This document shows positions 1 to 7,459 of a stretch of 64,000 nucleotides of DNA, piece after piece (within the stretch, counting starts at the first letter, position 1; each line of letters begins with the position of its first letter). A model generated the notes under the pieces. That model saw only the letters and a list, made by a program, of their open reading frames with translations, ran no database searches and was not told the origin of the DNA. Position numbers and translations under genes: made by a program. The stretch spans positions 48,553-112,552 of the IMG/VR virus record IMGVR_UViG_3300031758_000017, one strand, 5' to 3'. The stretch comes from a virus.

Positions 1-504
1 ATGTCATATAATTTCGAGAAAATATTGAGAGGGAAAAAATCTTCCCCAAAAGATACAAATGAAACTTCTGCAGATTCCTCAGGTTCATTTGAGGGAGCTC
101 TGAGCGGTCCATTAGTTAAAAGGAAAATAAAAAAGATTCATAATTTTGAAGAAGAATTAAGTGAAGTTACAGACTCTTCTTCTTCAGGACAATATGACAC
201 TTCTTATAGTGCTGGTAGGTCGAACCCATTAAAAATCAATGGTCCCAATAGTATCATGAACAGTCGAGCGGTAAAAGATAAAAATTTCCCAAAATGGGGA
301 GGTCCTGGTGGTGTTTATGTAAAGGTAAAAGAAAGATGTAAAAAATATCCTTACTGTAATCAGGGTGATATCAAAAGTTTAGATTTTTTTGAAGACCAAG
401 AATTGAAAGAATCCGTTTATAATGTATCAAAAAAATTAGGATTACCGTATTCTCAGGTCGAGAAAATTGTAATAAATGAAATAAATAAGATATTTATTAA
501 GTAA
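1..504 (+). CDS. Hypothetical protein with C-x6-C motif (possibly 5' partial)
   Basis: Function not recognised. The reading frame starts with ATG on the first base of the window, so the true start may lie upstream. Residues 15-100 are rich in Ser, Gly and Asn and look disordered. A short conserved-looking patch follows around residues 98-122 (KWGGPGGVYVKVKERC, then KKYPYC), with two cysteines six residues apart, then a helical tail ending VEKIVINEINKIF. Its stop codon directly abuts the ATG of the next gene, so the two are probably co-transcribed. The tail resembles the short helical peptides seen in the next gene. Confidence 0.6.
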   Translation: MSYNFEKILRGKKSSPKDTNETSADSSGSFEGALSGPLVKRKIKKIHNFEEELSEVTDSSSSGQYDTSYSAGRSNPLKINGPNSIMNSRAVKDKNFPKWGGPGGVYVKVKERCKKYPYCNQGDIKSLDFFEDQELKESVYNVSKKLGLPYSQVEKIVINEINKIFIK

Positions 505-1830
505 ATGAAAAAGAATATATCAAATATCATTTCGGAGTCATTATTTGACGAAGTAAAAAGAACCATATTAAAAGAAAATAAAAAATCTCAAGATATGTTT
601 CAAATTACTTGCGAGGGAGAACCCGTTGAAACATTTGAATCCGAAGAAATTGCAATGCAACATTTGGATATTTATAAAAAGAAACATCCTAAAAAGGAGT
701 TCATAATCGAAAAAGTAAAATATAATTCACCAACTGAAATGATTGATAAATTAGACCAGATGGGAGAAGAATTAGAAGAAAATAAAGAAACCACAAAAAT
801 GAAAAAAATTAAAGTATCGAGCATGGCAGAAGCCATTTTATCCGCTAAAGAAAAAGGTCTAAAAGAAATTAAATTTAACGGAAAAGTACATAATGTTGAA
901 GAATCATGGAAACAACTTGAAGAAGAGGAAGGTGTTTGTGATGAGTGTGGACAAGGTTATATGGAAGAAGAAACAAATGTGGAGGAATCAAGCGCGTTTG
1001 TTTTGGCTGCTGATAAAGCGAGAGATGCTGGTAAAAAAGAATTCGAATTCCCTAAAGGAAGTGGTAAAATGCATAAAGTAACAATCACTAAAGATATTGA
1101 TACAAATGAAGGTGAAATGGGTACGTGTAGTGAGTGTGGTTCACCCATGAATGAGGAAGGAATGTGTTCAGAGTGTGGTACTGGTATGTATGAATCTAAG
1201 AAATCGGTTCTTAGACTTACTGAAAGTGAAATGGTTTCTTTGATTAAAAAAATGGTAATTGATTCAAAAAAAAATCTAAGTGAGGCGGTACCCGGTATTG
1301 CGGTAACTAAGAAAGCTCAGAGTGGTTCTAAAAAAGAAAATGACGACGCAATTAAAGATGTTCAGAAAAAACTGAAAAAAGCATCAACATTTGATGGTAA
1401 TGATAATCCTGAGTTTCCAAAACAAGTTGGTAAAGGTGAAAAAATGGCGGTAAACCCAACTGAGAAACAAGAAGAGTATATTGATGATAATATGAAGGGT
1501 GGTACCCTTTTAGATTTAAATTATGATTTTGAACCATCAGAATCATTCAAAAAAAGATTAAAAATGGCATTAGAAGGTGACTCAAAAATGGGTAACTCAC
1601 AAAATGCTGCTAACGTTATAAAAACAAAAACAGGAGAGAGATTAAGTAAATCGGCTGAAAGAAAAAAAGAAAAAGAGAAAGACGCACCTGAAGCATTCCA
1701 TGGAGCAAGAGGAGTTCAACCTTTAAAAGTAAAGAGTGTGAATGAATCTAAAACTACAATGACTTCAATTGTGAATGAGGAAATCTCGAGAATGAAAAAA
1801 ATCATCGGATACAACGAAAGTACTCAGTAA
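505..1830 (+). CDS. Modular protein with CxxC knuckles and recurring phage peptide motifs
   Basis: Exact function unknown. The 441-residue protein is a string of short modules. The N-terminus (NIISESLFDEVKRTILKEN) and a central segment (VLRLTESEMVSLIKKMV) are amphipathic helices of a kind repeated in other proteins of this window. Two copies of a roughly 30-residue module (AKEKGLKEIKFNGKVHNV and ARDAGKKEFEFPKGSGKMHKV) are visible. Three zinc-knuckle-like pairs, CDECG, CSECG and CSECG, sit between residues 145 and 230. The C-terminus ends in an EEISRMKKIIGYNES tail. The protein is highly charged, without membrane segments. I suspect a virion-associated or prohead-processed protein because of repeated I/L-x-E sites, but that is inference. 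Confidence 0.65.
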   Translation: MKKNISNIISESLFDEVKRTILKENKKSQDMFQITCEGEPVETFESEEIAMQHLDIYKKKHPKKEFIIEKVKYNSPTEMIDKLDQMGEELEENKETTKMKKIKVSSMAEAILSAKEKGLKEIKFNGKVHNVEESWKQLEEEEGVCDECGQGYMEEETNVEESSAFVLAADKARDAGKKEFEFPKGSGKMHKVTITKDIDTNEGEMGTCSECGSPMNEEGMCSECGTGMYESKKSVLRLTESEMVSLIKKMVIDSKKNLSEAVPGIAVTKKAQSGSKKENDDAIKDVQKKLKKASTFDGNDNPEFPKQVGKGEKMAVNPTEKQEEYIDDNMKGGTLLDLNYDFEPSESFKKRLKMALEGDSKMGNSQNAANVIKTKTGERLSKSAERKKEKEKDAPEAFHGARGVQPLKVKSVNESKTTMTSIVNEEISRMKKIIGYNESTQ

Positions 1831-1871
1831 TCTTCTTTTTTTTGTTTTCTTTTATCCTTATATTTTAACAG

Positions 1872-2336
1872 ATGAGGATTATGGAAAATAGAGAAGAGTA
1901 TATTGAGTCAGATATTTCTGAAAAATACAAACATCAAATAGACATTTGGTATAGAACCTACAACATTAATAGGGATAAAATAATATTATTTTATGATTTC
2001 CTATCTTCTTTATATGATTTAGTAGACGAAACCTTTTTAGGTTCTGATGTACTTTATGACGAAATAGACCAACGAAACCATTTTAATTGGTGTTGGAATA
2101 AAATAATCACCAATTTTGATAAAGAAAAAATATTCTTCAAGGAGAAAGGAACCCACTATGAATATATGTGGAATTTTTTCTATGAGGCGTACTATTTTGT
2201 TAAATTGGAAGAAAAAGAAAATAGAATATCTGAATACTTTTACAAGTTATTTGATTTTAGATATCAAAAGTCAAGGTCCGAGTTGGACATTCTCACAGAA
2301 ATTTATAAATTATTCGAACAAAACTTGAAAAAGTAG
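1872..2336 (+). CDS. Hypothetical protein
   Basis: Function not recognised. A 154-residue soluble, mostly helical protein rich in Tyr, Phe, Asp and Glu, with no visible catalytic motif. Two start codons are possible, at 1872 and at 1881 (MENREEY); the latter lies further from a TATATTTT element at 1859-1866, which looks like a -7 promoter box, and is equally plausible. It is separated from the upstream gene by a short T-rich spacer. Confidence 0.6.
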   Translation: MRIMENREEYIESDISEKYKHQIDIWYRTYNINRDKIILFYDFLSSLYDLVDETFLGSDVLYDEIDQRNHFNWCWNKIITNFDKEKIFFKEKGTHYEYMWNFFYEAYYFVKLEEKENRISEYFYKLFDFRYQKSRSELDILTEIYKLFEQNLKK

Positions 2337-2355
2337 TTTATTTTCCGTATACTAT
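2325..2355 (+). promoter_or_regulatory. Promoter candidate for histone-like gene
   Basis: TTGAAA, 17 bases, then TATACTAT, which fits the -33/-7 pattern repeated across the window less perfectly than others. It precedes the ATG at 2372 and overlaps an inverted repeat. Confidence 0.4.
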
Positions 2356-2371
2356 ATATAAAAACGGAAAA
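2341..2371 (+). repeat. Inverted repeat at start of histone-like gene
   Basis: TTTTCCGT at 2341-2348 is the exact reverse complement of ACGGAAAA at 2364-2371, with a 15-base AT-rich loop. The right arm ends one base before the ATG at 2372, and the loop holds the promoter -7 element. It could be an operator or an mRNA hairpin near the start codon. Confidence 0.5.
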
Positions 2372-2554
2372 ATGGACACACTTAAACAAATCAAAGACTT
2401 GGTGGAAAAAATGTCTGTTGATACCACCAAGGTATTCGAAAAGGGTAATAGAAGTGCATCTATTCGAGCTAGAAAATATGCTCAAGAAATAAAAGAGTTA
2501 ATTCCTCTTTATAGAAAAGAACTATTACAAGAAATAAAAAAACATGATGATTAA
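2372..2554 (+). CDS. Histone H1-like (Hc1-type) DNA-binding protein
   Basis: A 60-residue Lys/Arg-rich helical protein. The order of features (KQIKDLVEKMSVDTTKVFEK, then GNRSASIRARKYAQEIKEL, then LYRKELLQEIKK) matches my memory of the Hc1/histone H1-like family common in Bacteroidetes, whose members read like short helical pairs joined by a GNK/RAAGTRARK turn. Members bind DNA without strong sequence preference and compact nucleoids. A phage copy could compact phage DNA or compete with the host protein. It overlaps the next gene by 11 bases. The family assignment is from pattern, not from a search. Confidence 0.7.
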   Translation: MDTLKQIKDLVEKMSVDTTKVFEKGNRSASIRARKYAQEIKELIPLYRKELLQEIKKHDD

Positions 2555-2726
2555 TTATATCTTTATTTTTTTGATGGTATTGAGTACCATTTACGTACTA
2601 AGGTTCTGTGTTGAATTTTTGATAAAATTCTTCTCAGAACAACCCTCAATATTAAAGTTGACCAAAATAGAATCTGTTTTGTTTTATCTTGCGGTTTCTT
2701 ACATAATAACATTTTTAATAATATAA
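2544..2726 (+). CDS. Small membrane protein
   Basis: A 60-residue protein with two hydrophobic helices (about residues 3-25 and 44-60) joined by a short polar loop, predicted to sit in the inner membrane. Two adjacent ATG codons (2544 and 2547) can serve as start; both overlap the end of the histone-like gene, which suggests coupled translation. Function unknown. Confidence 0.55.
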   Translation: MMINYIFIFLMVLSTIYVLRFCVEFLIKFFSEQPSILKLTKIESVLFYLAVSYIITFLII

Positions 2727-2730
2727 TTTA

Positions 2731-3186
2731 GTGTTTGACAATATAAGACATTTAAGACCATATTTTTTCTCTTTGAGAGAAATAGACAATAACGTAAGTT
2801 TAGACATTAAACTTCCTGTTACTTGGAAAATCGAATCAATAATTTCTCAATACAAATCTATCAAATATAAGATACAAGATAAAAATGAGAAATTTACTTT
2901 GGTTTCATTAATCAGTAATGCAACCGCTGATGGTTATGATGTTGTTTTTTCTTGTGCAAAAGAAATAATAACCATGAATAAAGAAATGGAAGAGAAACAA
3001 AGACTCTTACAACAAAAGATTAAAGAGTTAGAAGTTTTGTTTCAACACCAGACACTTGATAAGTTAAAAGAAATATCATTTATTGAGGATGCAAGACAAG
3101 AGAATACAACAGGGATTAAATTGGTTGAATCGGGAAGTGGAGAGGGACTCCAAGGAGATACAATCCCACAAGAATCAAATGATTGA
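2731..3186 (+). CDS. Hypothetical coiled-coil protein, GTG start
   Basis: A 151-residue protein starting with GTG five bases after the preceding stop; no ATG gives a sensible alternative. The N-terminal 80 residues are a mixed alpha/beta region, and residues 85-115 (MNKEMEEKQRLLQQKIKELE) form a clear coiled coil. The C-terminal tail is Gly/Glu-rich. The gene overlaps the next one through ATGATTGA. Function not recognised. Confidence 0.6.
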   Translation: MFDNIRHLRPYFFSLREIDNNVSLDIKLPVTWKIESIISQYKSIKYKIQDKNEKFTLVSLISNATADGYDVVFSCAKEIITMNKEMEEKQRLLQQKIKELEVLFQHQTLDKLKEISFIEDARQENTTGIKLVESGSGEGLQGDTIPQESND

Positions 3187-3295
3187 GGAAATCAAAAAAT
3201 TGGATAAAACCAAAATGTTTGAGACCCCTAAAAAAGAAAAACTTTCTTTTTTTAAAAGACTTTCTATAATTTTTGGATATGGAAAAAAAAGGTGA
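3179..3295 (+). CDS. Small basic protein
   Basis: A 38-residue Lys-rich peptide. I chose the ATG at 3179, which overlaps the stop of the upstream gene, over an in-frame ATG at 3083 that would lie deep inside the upstream gene. The C-terminal part (FFKRLSIIFGYGKKR) is an amphipathic or weakly membrane-seeking helix. Its stop overlaps the next gene. Function unknown. Confidence 0.45.
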   Translation: MIEEIKKLDKTKMFETPKKEKLSFFKRLSIIFGYGKKR

Positions 3296-3512
3296 CTTGA
3301 TAAATCAATTGGCAATAATATCAGATTTAATTGAAAAAATTAATTTGGATACTAAATCGTGCACATTGGTTATTGAGTTAGAAAACGAAAAGTTTCTACA
3401 AACTTTTGATTATATCTCAAAAAAACAAAATAGTCGAATGGTTAAACCCGACAAAACTTTTACAATTAAAATTGGTCAGGTGGATATCATCTTTAATAAG
3501 AGTAGTGTCTAA
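3279..3512 (+). CDS. Hypothetical protein
   Basis: A 77-residue protein starting at ATG 3279, inside the end of the preceding small gene. It looks like an N-terminal helix followed by several beta strands (TCTLVIELENEKFLQTF, then KTFTIKIGQVDIIF). No known motif. It ends 20 bases inside the 3' end of the convergent minus-strand gene, so the two transcripts collide here without a spacer. Confidence 0.55.
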   Translation: MEKKGDLINQLAIISDLIEKINLDTKSCTLVIELENEKFLQTFDYISKKQNSRMVKPDKTFTIKIGQVDIIFNKSSV

Positions 3513-4131
3513 ATAATTCTGATTTTTTAAATCCTTTGGATTCAAGTAGTTGATATAACAATTTTCTTTGTGCGGTTGACACGTCTTTTATGAATATGAA
3601 ATTACCTTTCTTCTTTTTTAGAACGTCCTCTCTTATCAATTCAAACAACCTTTTAGCGTCACGGATGTTCTTATTTCCAAACAACAGTATATTATCATCG
3701 TTTTGAACAAATAGTTTATTATTCAATGTGAATATTTGACCTATTTCATTTATAGATGTTATTTGTTCTAACAATTCATGATATCTAATTCTTTCCTTCT
3801 TTTGAAAATCGTATATTAGTTCTTCTTTCCAATAAGGAATTATCTCTTTGATTCTGAATTTATCATCTTCGTACTTAGCCTCAATCAATCTCCCCAAACT
3901 ATCCTTGACAAATGTTTTAGTCGCCCACCTATTGTTAGGAAAAATTAACGCAAGTTCATAAACTACTTCGTTGTTTCTTTTTCTGTTTTGTGTTTTTACA
4001 AATCTTGGTTTTTTCTCTGTCTTATATTCATGCCAATACTCGTACACAGTTGTCCTTTTTTGACACCTGTATAGAATTTTAACTCTTTTCTTGTTACAAA
4101 AGAGAACTACAAAGTATTTTCCATTTTTCAT
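3493..4131 (-). CDS. Conserved-looking phage protein, basic N-terminus
   Basis: A 212-residue soluble protein whose first 60 residues are rich in Lys, Arg and aromatics (KYFVVLFCNKKRVKILYR). A helical, charged C-terminal half follows (RDAKRLFELIREDVLKKKK). The pattern suggests a small beta-rich domain that may bind nucleic acid, but I do not recognise the family. Its start overlaps the stop of the gene upstream on the same strand (4128-4292) by four bases in the ATGA arrangement. Confidence 0.6.
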   Translation of the reverse strand: MKNGKYFVVLFCNKKRVKILYRCQKRTTVYEYWHEYKTEKKPRFVKTQNRKRNNEVVYELALIFPNNRWATKTFVKDSLGRLIEAKYEDDKFRIKEIIPYWKEELIYDFQKKERIRYHELLEQITSINEIGQIFTLNNKLFVQNDDNILLFGNKNIRDAKRLFELIREDVLKKKKGNFIFIKDVSTAQRKLLYQLLESKGFKKSELFRHYSY

Positions 4132-4292
4132 AGAAAGTTTTTAACAAAGGAGTAGATTCCGTAAACCGCGAAAACACTCCAAATAATAAAAGCACCATAC
4201 ATCACCTTTTCTGTCTTTTGTGCTAATCTTTCCAATGACTCCTTTGTTGGAGGAGCCATTTCTTTCTTCTGTTTACAATTAGAACATCCCAT
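4128..4292 (-). CDS. Small single-span membrane protein with MGCxxC start
   Basis: A 54-residue protein beginning MGCSNCKQKKE, with a charged stretch, then one transmembrane helix at the C-terminus (VMYGAFIIWSVFAVYGIYSF). The longer in-frame extension up to 4409 is rejected because it runs across the divergent gene at 4330 and the ATG at 4292 gives a clean start. The two N-terminal cysteines resemble those of another small protein at 19894. Function unknown. Confidence 0.6.
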   Translation of the reverse strand: MGCSNCKQKKEMAPPTKESLERLAQKTEKVMYGAFIIWSVFAVYGIYSFVKNFL

Positions 4293-4329
4293 AATACAAA
4301 AAATAAGTAATAAATAAGTATTTATCAAT

Positions 4330-4497
4330 ATGAAATTGATTGAATTGTTGGAAGACATGGTGGTTGAAAAATGGTCAATGAAATATAAAAAGACCATAGA
4401 TTGTAGCAATCCAAAAGGTTTTTCTCAAAAAGCCCACTGCGCCGCGAGAAGAAAAAGACAGAAAGGTGGAAAGACCAAATCTCAGCCGGTAAAATAA
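4330..4497 (+). CDS. Small basic protein with Cys/His motif
   Basis: A 55-residue protein, too short for many gene callers. After an acidic helix (LIELLEDMVVEKW) it carries a block reading TIDCSNPKGFSQKAHCAARR and ends in a Lys/Arg-rich tail. I recall near-identical blocks in proteins of uncultured marine phages, but cannot cite a characterised one. The single Cys-x10-His-Cys arrangement could bind a metal. It is divergently transcribed from the 4128-4292 gene, with only 37 bases between the two starts. Confidence 0.6.
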   Translation: MKLIELLEDMVVEKWSMKYKKTIDCSNPKGFSQKAHCAARRKRQKGGKTKSQPVK

Positions 4498-4518
4498 AAG
4501 TGCGCACTGATTTCCATT

Positions 4519-4551
4519 TTTGAAAAAAGTTTCTTATATTTTTATAGTTAG
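4519..4551 (+). promoter_or_regulatory. Promoter candidate for D12 methylase operon
   Basis: TTTGAA, 18 bases, then TATAGTTAG. It lies about 30 bases before the ATG at 4583. A second -7-like TATATTTT lies at 4535-4542, so the exact element is uncertain. Confidence 0.45.
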
Positions 4552-4582
4552 AGGACTAATAACGCAAAATATAAAATTATAA

Positions 4583-5473
4583 ATGATATCTTACATTGGA
4601 GGAAAAGCTAGAATAGGTAAGTGGATTGTTCCGTTCATACCTAATGATATTGAAACCTACGTGGAGGGGTTTTCGGGTATGTTTTGGGTCTTTTTTAATA
4701 TGGACCTAAAGAAATACCCCAATCTCAAAACAGTCGTTTACAATGACTTTAATCGATTGAACGCAAACCTTTTTAAATGTGCTAAACATTACGATAGGTT
4801 ATGGGATGAACTCGCGAAATACCCATGTCAACAATTAGGTGTGGAAAACACCCCACCTGAATATGAACAAATGTTCCGTACATACCAAAAAGAAGTATTC
4901 AACGAAGAATTAGTCATTGGGGATGAGCCCAATTTTGATGTTGCCGCAAAATACGTTTACGTATTAACTCAAGTTTTCTCAGGTTCCAAACCCGAAACTT
5001 CTAGTTATACTGATTACAAGGGTAAGTACAGATGTAAGGTGTTAATCTTTATGGACAAACTCAAACATCCTGAATATAGAGCACATTTAGATAGAATCAC
5101 GTTTGTCGAAAACATGGATTTCCAAAAAGTTGTTGAAAAGTATGATTCGCCAAAAACATATTTTTACATGGACCCCCCTTATTGGAAAACAGAAAATTAT
5201 TATTCAAATCATGATTTTGATAGTAATGACCATGAAAGGTTGGCAAACACATTAAAGGGTATACAAGGTAAATTTAGTTTATCTTATTATGAGTTTAAAC
5301 AACTTCATGATTGGTTCCCCGAAAATGGTGTTGGTATTGGTAAAAATGGACAACTTTTGATGTTTCAACCAACTGGTTACAAATGGGCTAAAGAAACTTT
5401 CAAAAAGGCGGCTGCCGCTAAAAAAGACGGAACACAAAACGAAGGTATTGAATTACTGATTATGAATTATTAA
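4583..5473 (+). CDS. DNA adenine N6-methyltransferase, D12 class (Dam-like)
   Basis: Transfers a methyl group from S-adenosylmethionine to N6 of adenine in DNA. The 296-residue protein has the D12 arrangement: an N-terminal MISYIGGKARIGKWI block, the SAM-binding motif YVEGFSGMFWVFF near residue 31, and the catalytic DPPY at residues 197-200. In most family members the SAM motif contains consecutive glycines (FxGGG); here it is FSGMF, so this is a divergent branch. A matching restriction enzyme is not visible nearby, so it is probably an orphan methylase that protects phage DNA or marks it. It starts a run of plus-strand genes to 7448. Confidence 0.88.
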   Translation: MISYIGGKARIGKWIVPFIPNDIETYVEGFSGMFWVFFNMDLKKYPNLKTVVYNDFNRLNANLFKCAKHYDRLWDELAKYPCQQLGVENTPPEYEQMFRTYQKEVFNEELVIGDEPNFDVAAKYVYVLTQVFSGSKPETSSYTDYKGKYRCKVLIFMDKLKHPEYRAHLDRITFVENMDFQKVVEKYDSPKTYFYMDPPYWKTENYYSNHDFDSNDHERLANTLKGIQGKFSLSYYEFKQLHDWFPENGVGIGKNGQLLMFQPTGYKWAKETFKKAAAAKKDGTQNEGIELLIMNY

Positions 5474-5475
5474 AA

Positions 5476-5766
5476 ATGGATTTTTCTCCTGAAAGTTTGA
5501 TATATTTGCAAACAATTAAAAATTACTTTGAAAGTAATGAGGAAGCGAGAAAATATTTTTTATCAAACTTGAACGAAGATGAGTTTTATAATAGTATTTT
5601 AAAAGTCGCTGAAAATAATTTTAGAAAAACAGGTGAACCTCAATTAACACAGGAACAACTTGAATTTCTAAGAGTATCTTTGATGATTTTTAAAAAAGTA
5701 GAAGATAGTGAATTTAATGGAATTTACTTTTATGAATCAACGGATTTAAAATTTTATTACAAATAG
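5476..5766 (+). CDS. Hypothetical protein
   Basis: A 96-residue acidic, mostly helical protein starting two bases after the methylase stop. It contains regularly spaced Leu/Phe and Asn/Glu residues and no cysteine. No family recognised. Tight spacing with both neighbours suggests it is expressed with the methylase and the AAA+ ATPase. Confidence 0.6.
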   Translation: MDFSPESLIYLQTIKNYFESNEEARKYFLSNLNEDEFYNSILKVAENNFRKTGEPQLTQEQLEFLRVSLMIFKKVEDSEFNGIYFYESTDLKFYYK

Positions 5767-5767
5767 A

Positions 5768-6835
5768 ATGAGAAAAACACCAGACCAATATTTTATTTAT
5801 GAAACATCGTATGGTACCGACGTACCAACGAATCAATTGTATCTTCACACCTTTGATGAAATACCATCTGTTTATAAGACGGAGAAGGTGTATACATCAG
5901 ATGTAATGGATTATTTCATATCAGATGGATATAGACCTATATGTGAATTAAATTCAACCTCTAAAAGAAGAGTACATAAACCAAATACAGAAATTTTTCT
6001 TCTTAATGATAATAATAAAACTGCAATATTATTAAAATCAAAATATGAAAAAGAAGAATTATTATTTGAGTTAGAATTTTATTACACATTATCTCATGGT
6101 ATATTTGATACAAATTTTGATTTGAAAAAAATATCAGGATTTGAGTTTGAATTAAAAAAGAGTGGTATTAGTTTAGTAAAATCTGAACATGGTCATATGG
6201 ACACCGAGGAATATGAATTAAATGTACCTGATGTTGACATAAAATTAAATTACGGTGATAAGTTTGTAAAACTACACGATACTATTGTCACTCGACTGAA
6301 CAAGAAAAATGATAAAGGTATTGTGTTATTTCATGGAGACCCCGGCACGGGCAAAACTTCGTATATAAAGTACCTTACAAGATTGATTGTCGATAAAGAG
6401 ATACTATTTATTCCACCATCTATGGCCGAATCTCTTTCAGAACCCTCAATTATTCCATTCTTGATGGAACATAAAAACTCTATTCTGATTATTGAAGATG
6501 CCGAGAAAGTAATTTCAGATAGAGAATTAAACGGTTCTTCTGTTGGTGTTTCTAATATATTAAACATAACAGATGGTATTCTTGGGGATTGTTTGAATAT
6601 TCAAATCGTTGCTACCTTCAATATGAAAAAAGAAAAAATTGACCAAGCCCTACTGAGAAAGGGTAGATTAATTTGTGAACATAAATTTGAACCTCTAAGT
6701 GTTGAAGAATCTAACAAATTATTAAAACACTTAGGTAAGAAAAAAACAGTTGATAAACCAACTACACTTGCGGATATTTATAATATCGATGAAGACGTGG
6801 TTCGAGTTGAAAATAAAAAACAAATAGGATTTTAA
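5768..6835 (+). CDS. AAA+ family ATPase (BCS1/FtsH-like core)
   Basis: A 355-residue protein with an approximately 170-residue unknown N-terminal region and a C-terminal AAA+ module. Walker A is GDPGTGKTS at residues 190-198, Walker B is SILIIEDAEKVI, and a sensor-1 region (IVATFNMKKEKIDQALLRKG) and an arginine-finger-like RKGR follow. The order matches classical AAA proteins that remodel other proteins using ATP. The N-terminal part probably recognises the client; phages carry similar single AAA proteins of unknown role. It begins one base after the preceding stop. Confidence 0.85.
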   Translation: MRKTPDQYFIYETSYGTDVPTNQLYLHTFDEIPSVYKTEKVYTSDVMDYFISDGYRPICELNSTSKRRVHKPNTEIFLLNDNNKTAILLKSKYEKEELLFELEFYYTLSHGIFDTNFDLKKISGFEFELKKSGISLVKSEHGHMDTEEYELNVPDVDIKLNYGDKFVKLHDTIVTRLNKKNDKGIVLFHGDPGTGKTSYIKYLTRLIVDKEILFIPPSMAESLSEPSIIPFLMEHKNSILIIEDAEKVISDRELNGSSVGVSNILNITDGILGDCLNIQIVATFNMKKEKIDQALLRKGRLICEHKFEPLSVEESNKLLKHLGKKKTVDKPTTLADIYNIDEDVVRVENKKQIGF

Positions 6836-6847
6836 AATTAAAGAAAA

Positions 6848-7153
6848 ATGGAATTAGTAACAGTTGAAAAACTAAATGAAATGAAACAAAACGGTGAGAA
6901 AGTTCTTGCCGACTTTTACGCTGAATGGTGTGGACCATGTAAAATGTTATTACCAAAATTAGATTTACTACAACACGAATACCCTGATGTTAAATTCGTC
7001 AAGGTTAATGTTGATTCTGAAATGTCAGGTTCTCAAGAATATGGGGTACGTTCAGTACCAACGGTAATGATATTTAATGGTAATAACGAAGTATCAAGAA
7101 CATCAGGTGTTAGACCCGATTCTTTTTACAAAGAAATATTAAACACTTTATAA
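6848..7153 (+). CDS. Thioredoxin
   Basis: A 101-residue single-domain thioredoxin with the active site WCGPC at residues 27-31, the cis-proline region SVPTVMIF and the usual beta-alpha-beta order. It reduces disulphides and could supply electrons to a ribonucleotide reductase elsewhere in the genome. It lies directly before a glutaredoxin-like gene, the two forming a redox pair at the end of this operon. Confidence 0.93.
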   Translation: MELVTVEKLNEMKQNGEKVLADFYAEWCGPCKMLLPKLDLLQHEYPDVKFVKVNVDSEMSGSQEYGVRSVPTVMIFNGNNEVSRTSGVRPDSFYKEILNTL

Positions 7154-7154
7154 T

Positions 7155-7448
7155 ATGGCGAATGAATTACTTCTATTTACACTTGAGGGTTGTGGAGGTT
7201 GTAAAAGATTAAAAGAGAGACTCCAAAAAGAATCATTACCTTACCGAGAAGTTGAAGTTGGTAAGAATAAAGAGATTTGGAATAAAGTAATTGAACAAAC
7301 GGGTAATGAATATTTACCCGCCTTTTACATTAAAAAAGACGACACTGGTAAAGGACCCTTTTTTTGTCCCGAAAAAGATTTTAATGGGGACGACGAGGCG
7401 TTAGCAATTATATTAAAATACATTGAAAAAAAAGAAGGGGGTCAATAA
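7155..7448 (+). CDS. Glutaredoxin-like protein with CGGC active site
   Basis: A 97-residue protein of the thioredoxin fold. The active-site motif is CGGC (residues 13-16) instead of the classical CPYC, following a beta strand LLLFTLEG. The region EYLPAFYIKKDDTGKG fits the cis-proline loop. Likely a thiol-disulphide oxidoreductase that works alongside the adjacent thioredoxin. It is the last plus-strand gene before the convergent glycan operon and ends inside a bidirectional terminator. Confidence 0.82.
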   Translation: MANELLLFTLEGCGGCKRLKERLQKESLPYREVEVGKNKEIWNKVIEQTGNEYLPAFYIKKDDTGKGPFFCPEKDFNGDDEALAIILKYIEKKEGGQ

Positions 7449-7459
7449 CCCCCTTTTTT
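7437..7459. terminator. Bidirectional rho-independent terminator
   Basis: GGGGG and CCCCC flank a TCAATAA loop, with an A-run on the left and six T on the right, so the hairpin works in both directions. It closes the plus-strand redox genes and the 12-kb minus-strand glycan operon. Confidence 0.85.

Noticed and set aside
893-1546. Frames of 62-64 residues inside the 505-1830 gene on both strands
   Set aside because: They are shadows of a long, well-supported gene in another frame.
4293-4409. Upstream extension of the MGCSNC membrane protein to residue 93
   Set aside because: Would overlap the divergent 4330-4497 gene antisense and adds a hydrophobic stretch that looks like translated AT-rich spacer; the ATG at 4292 is a clean start.
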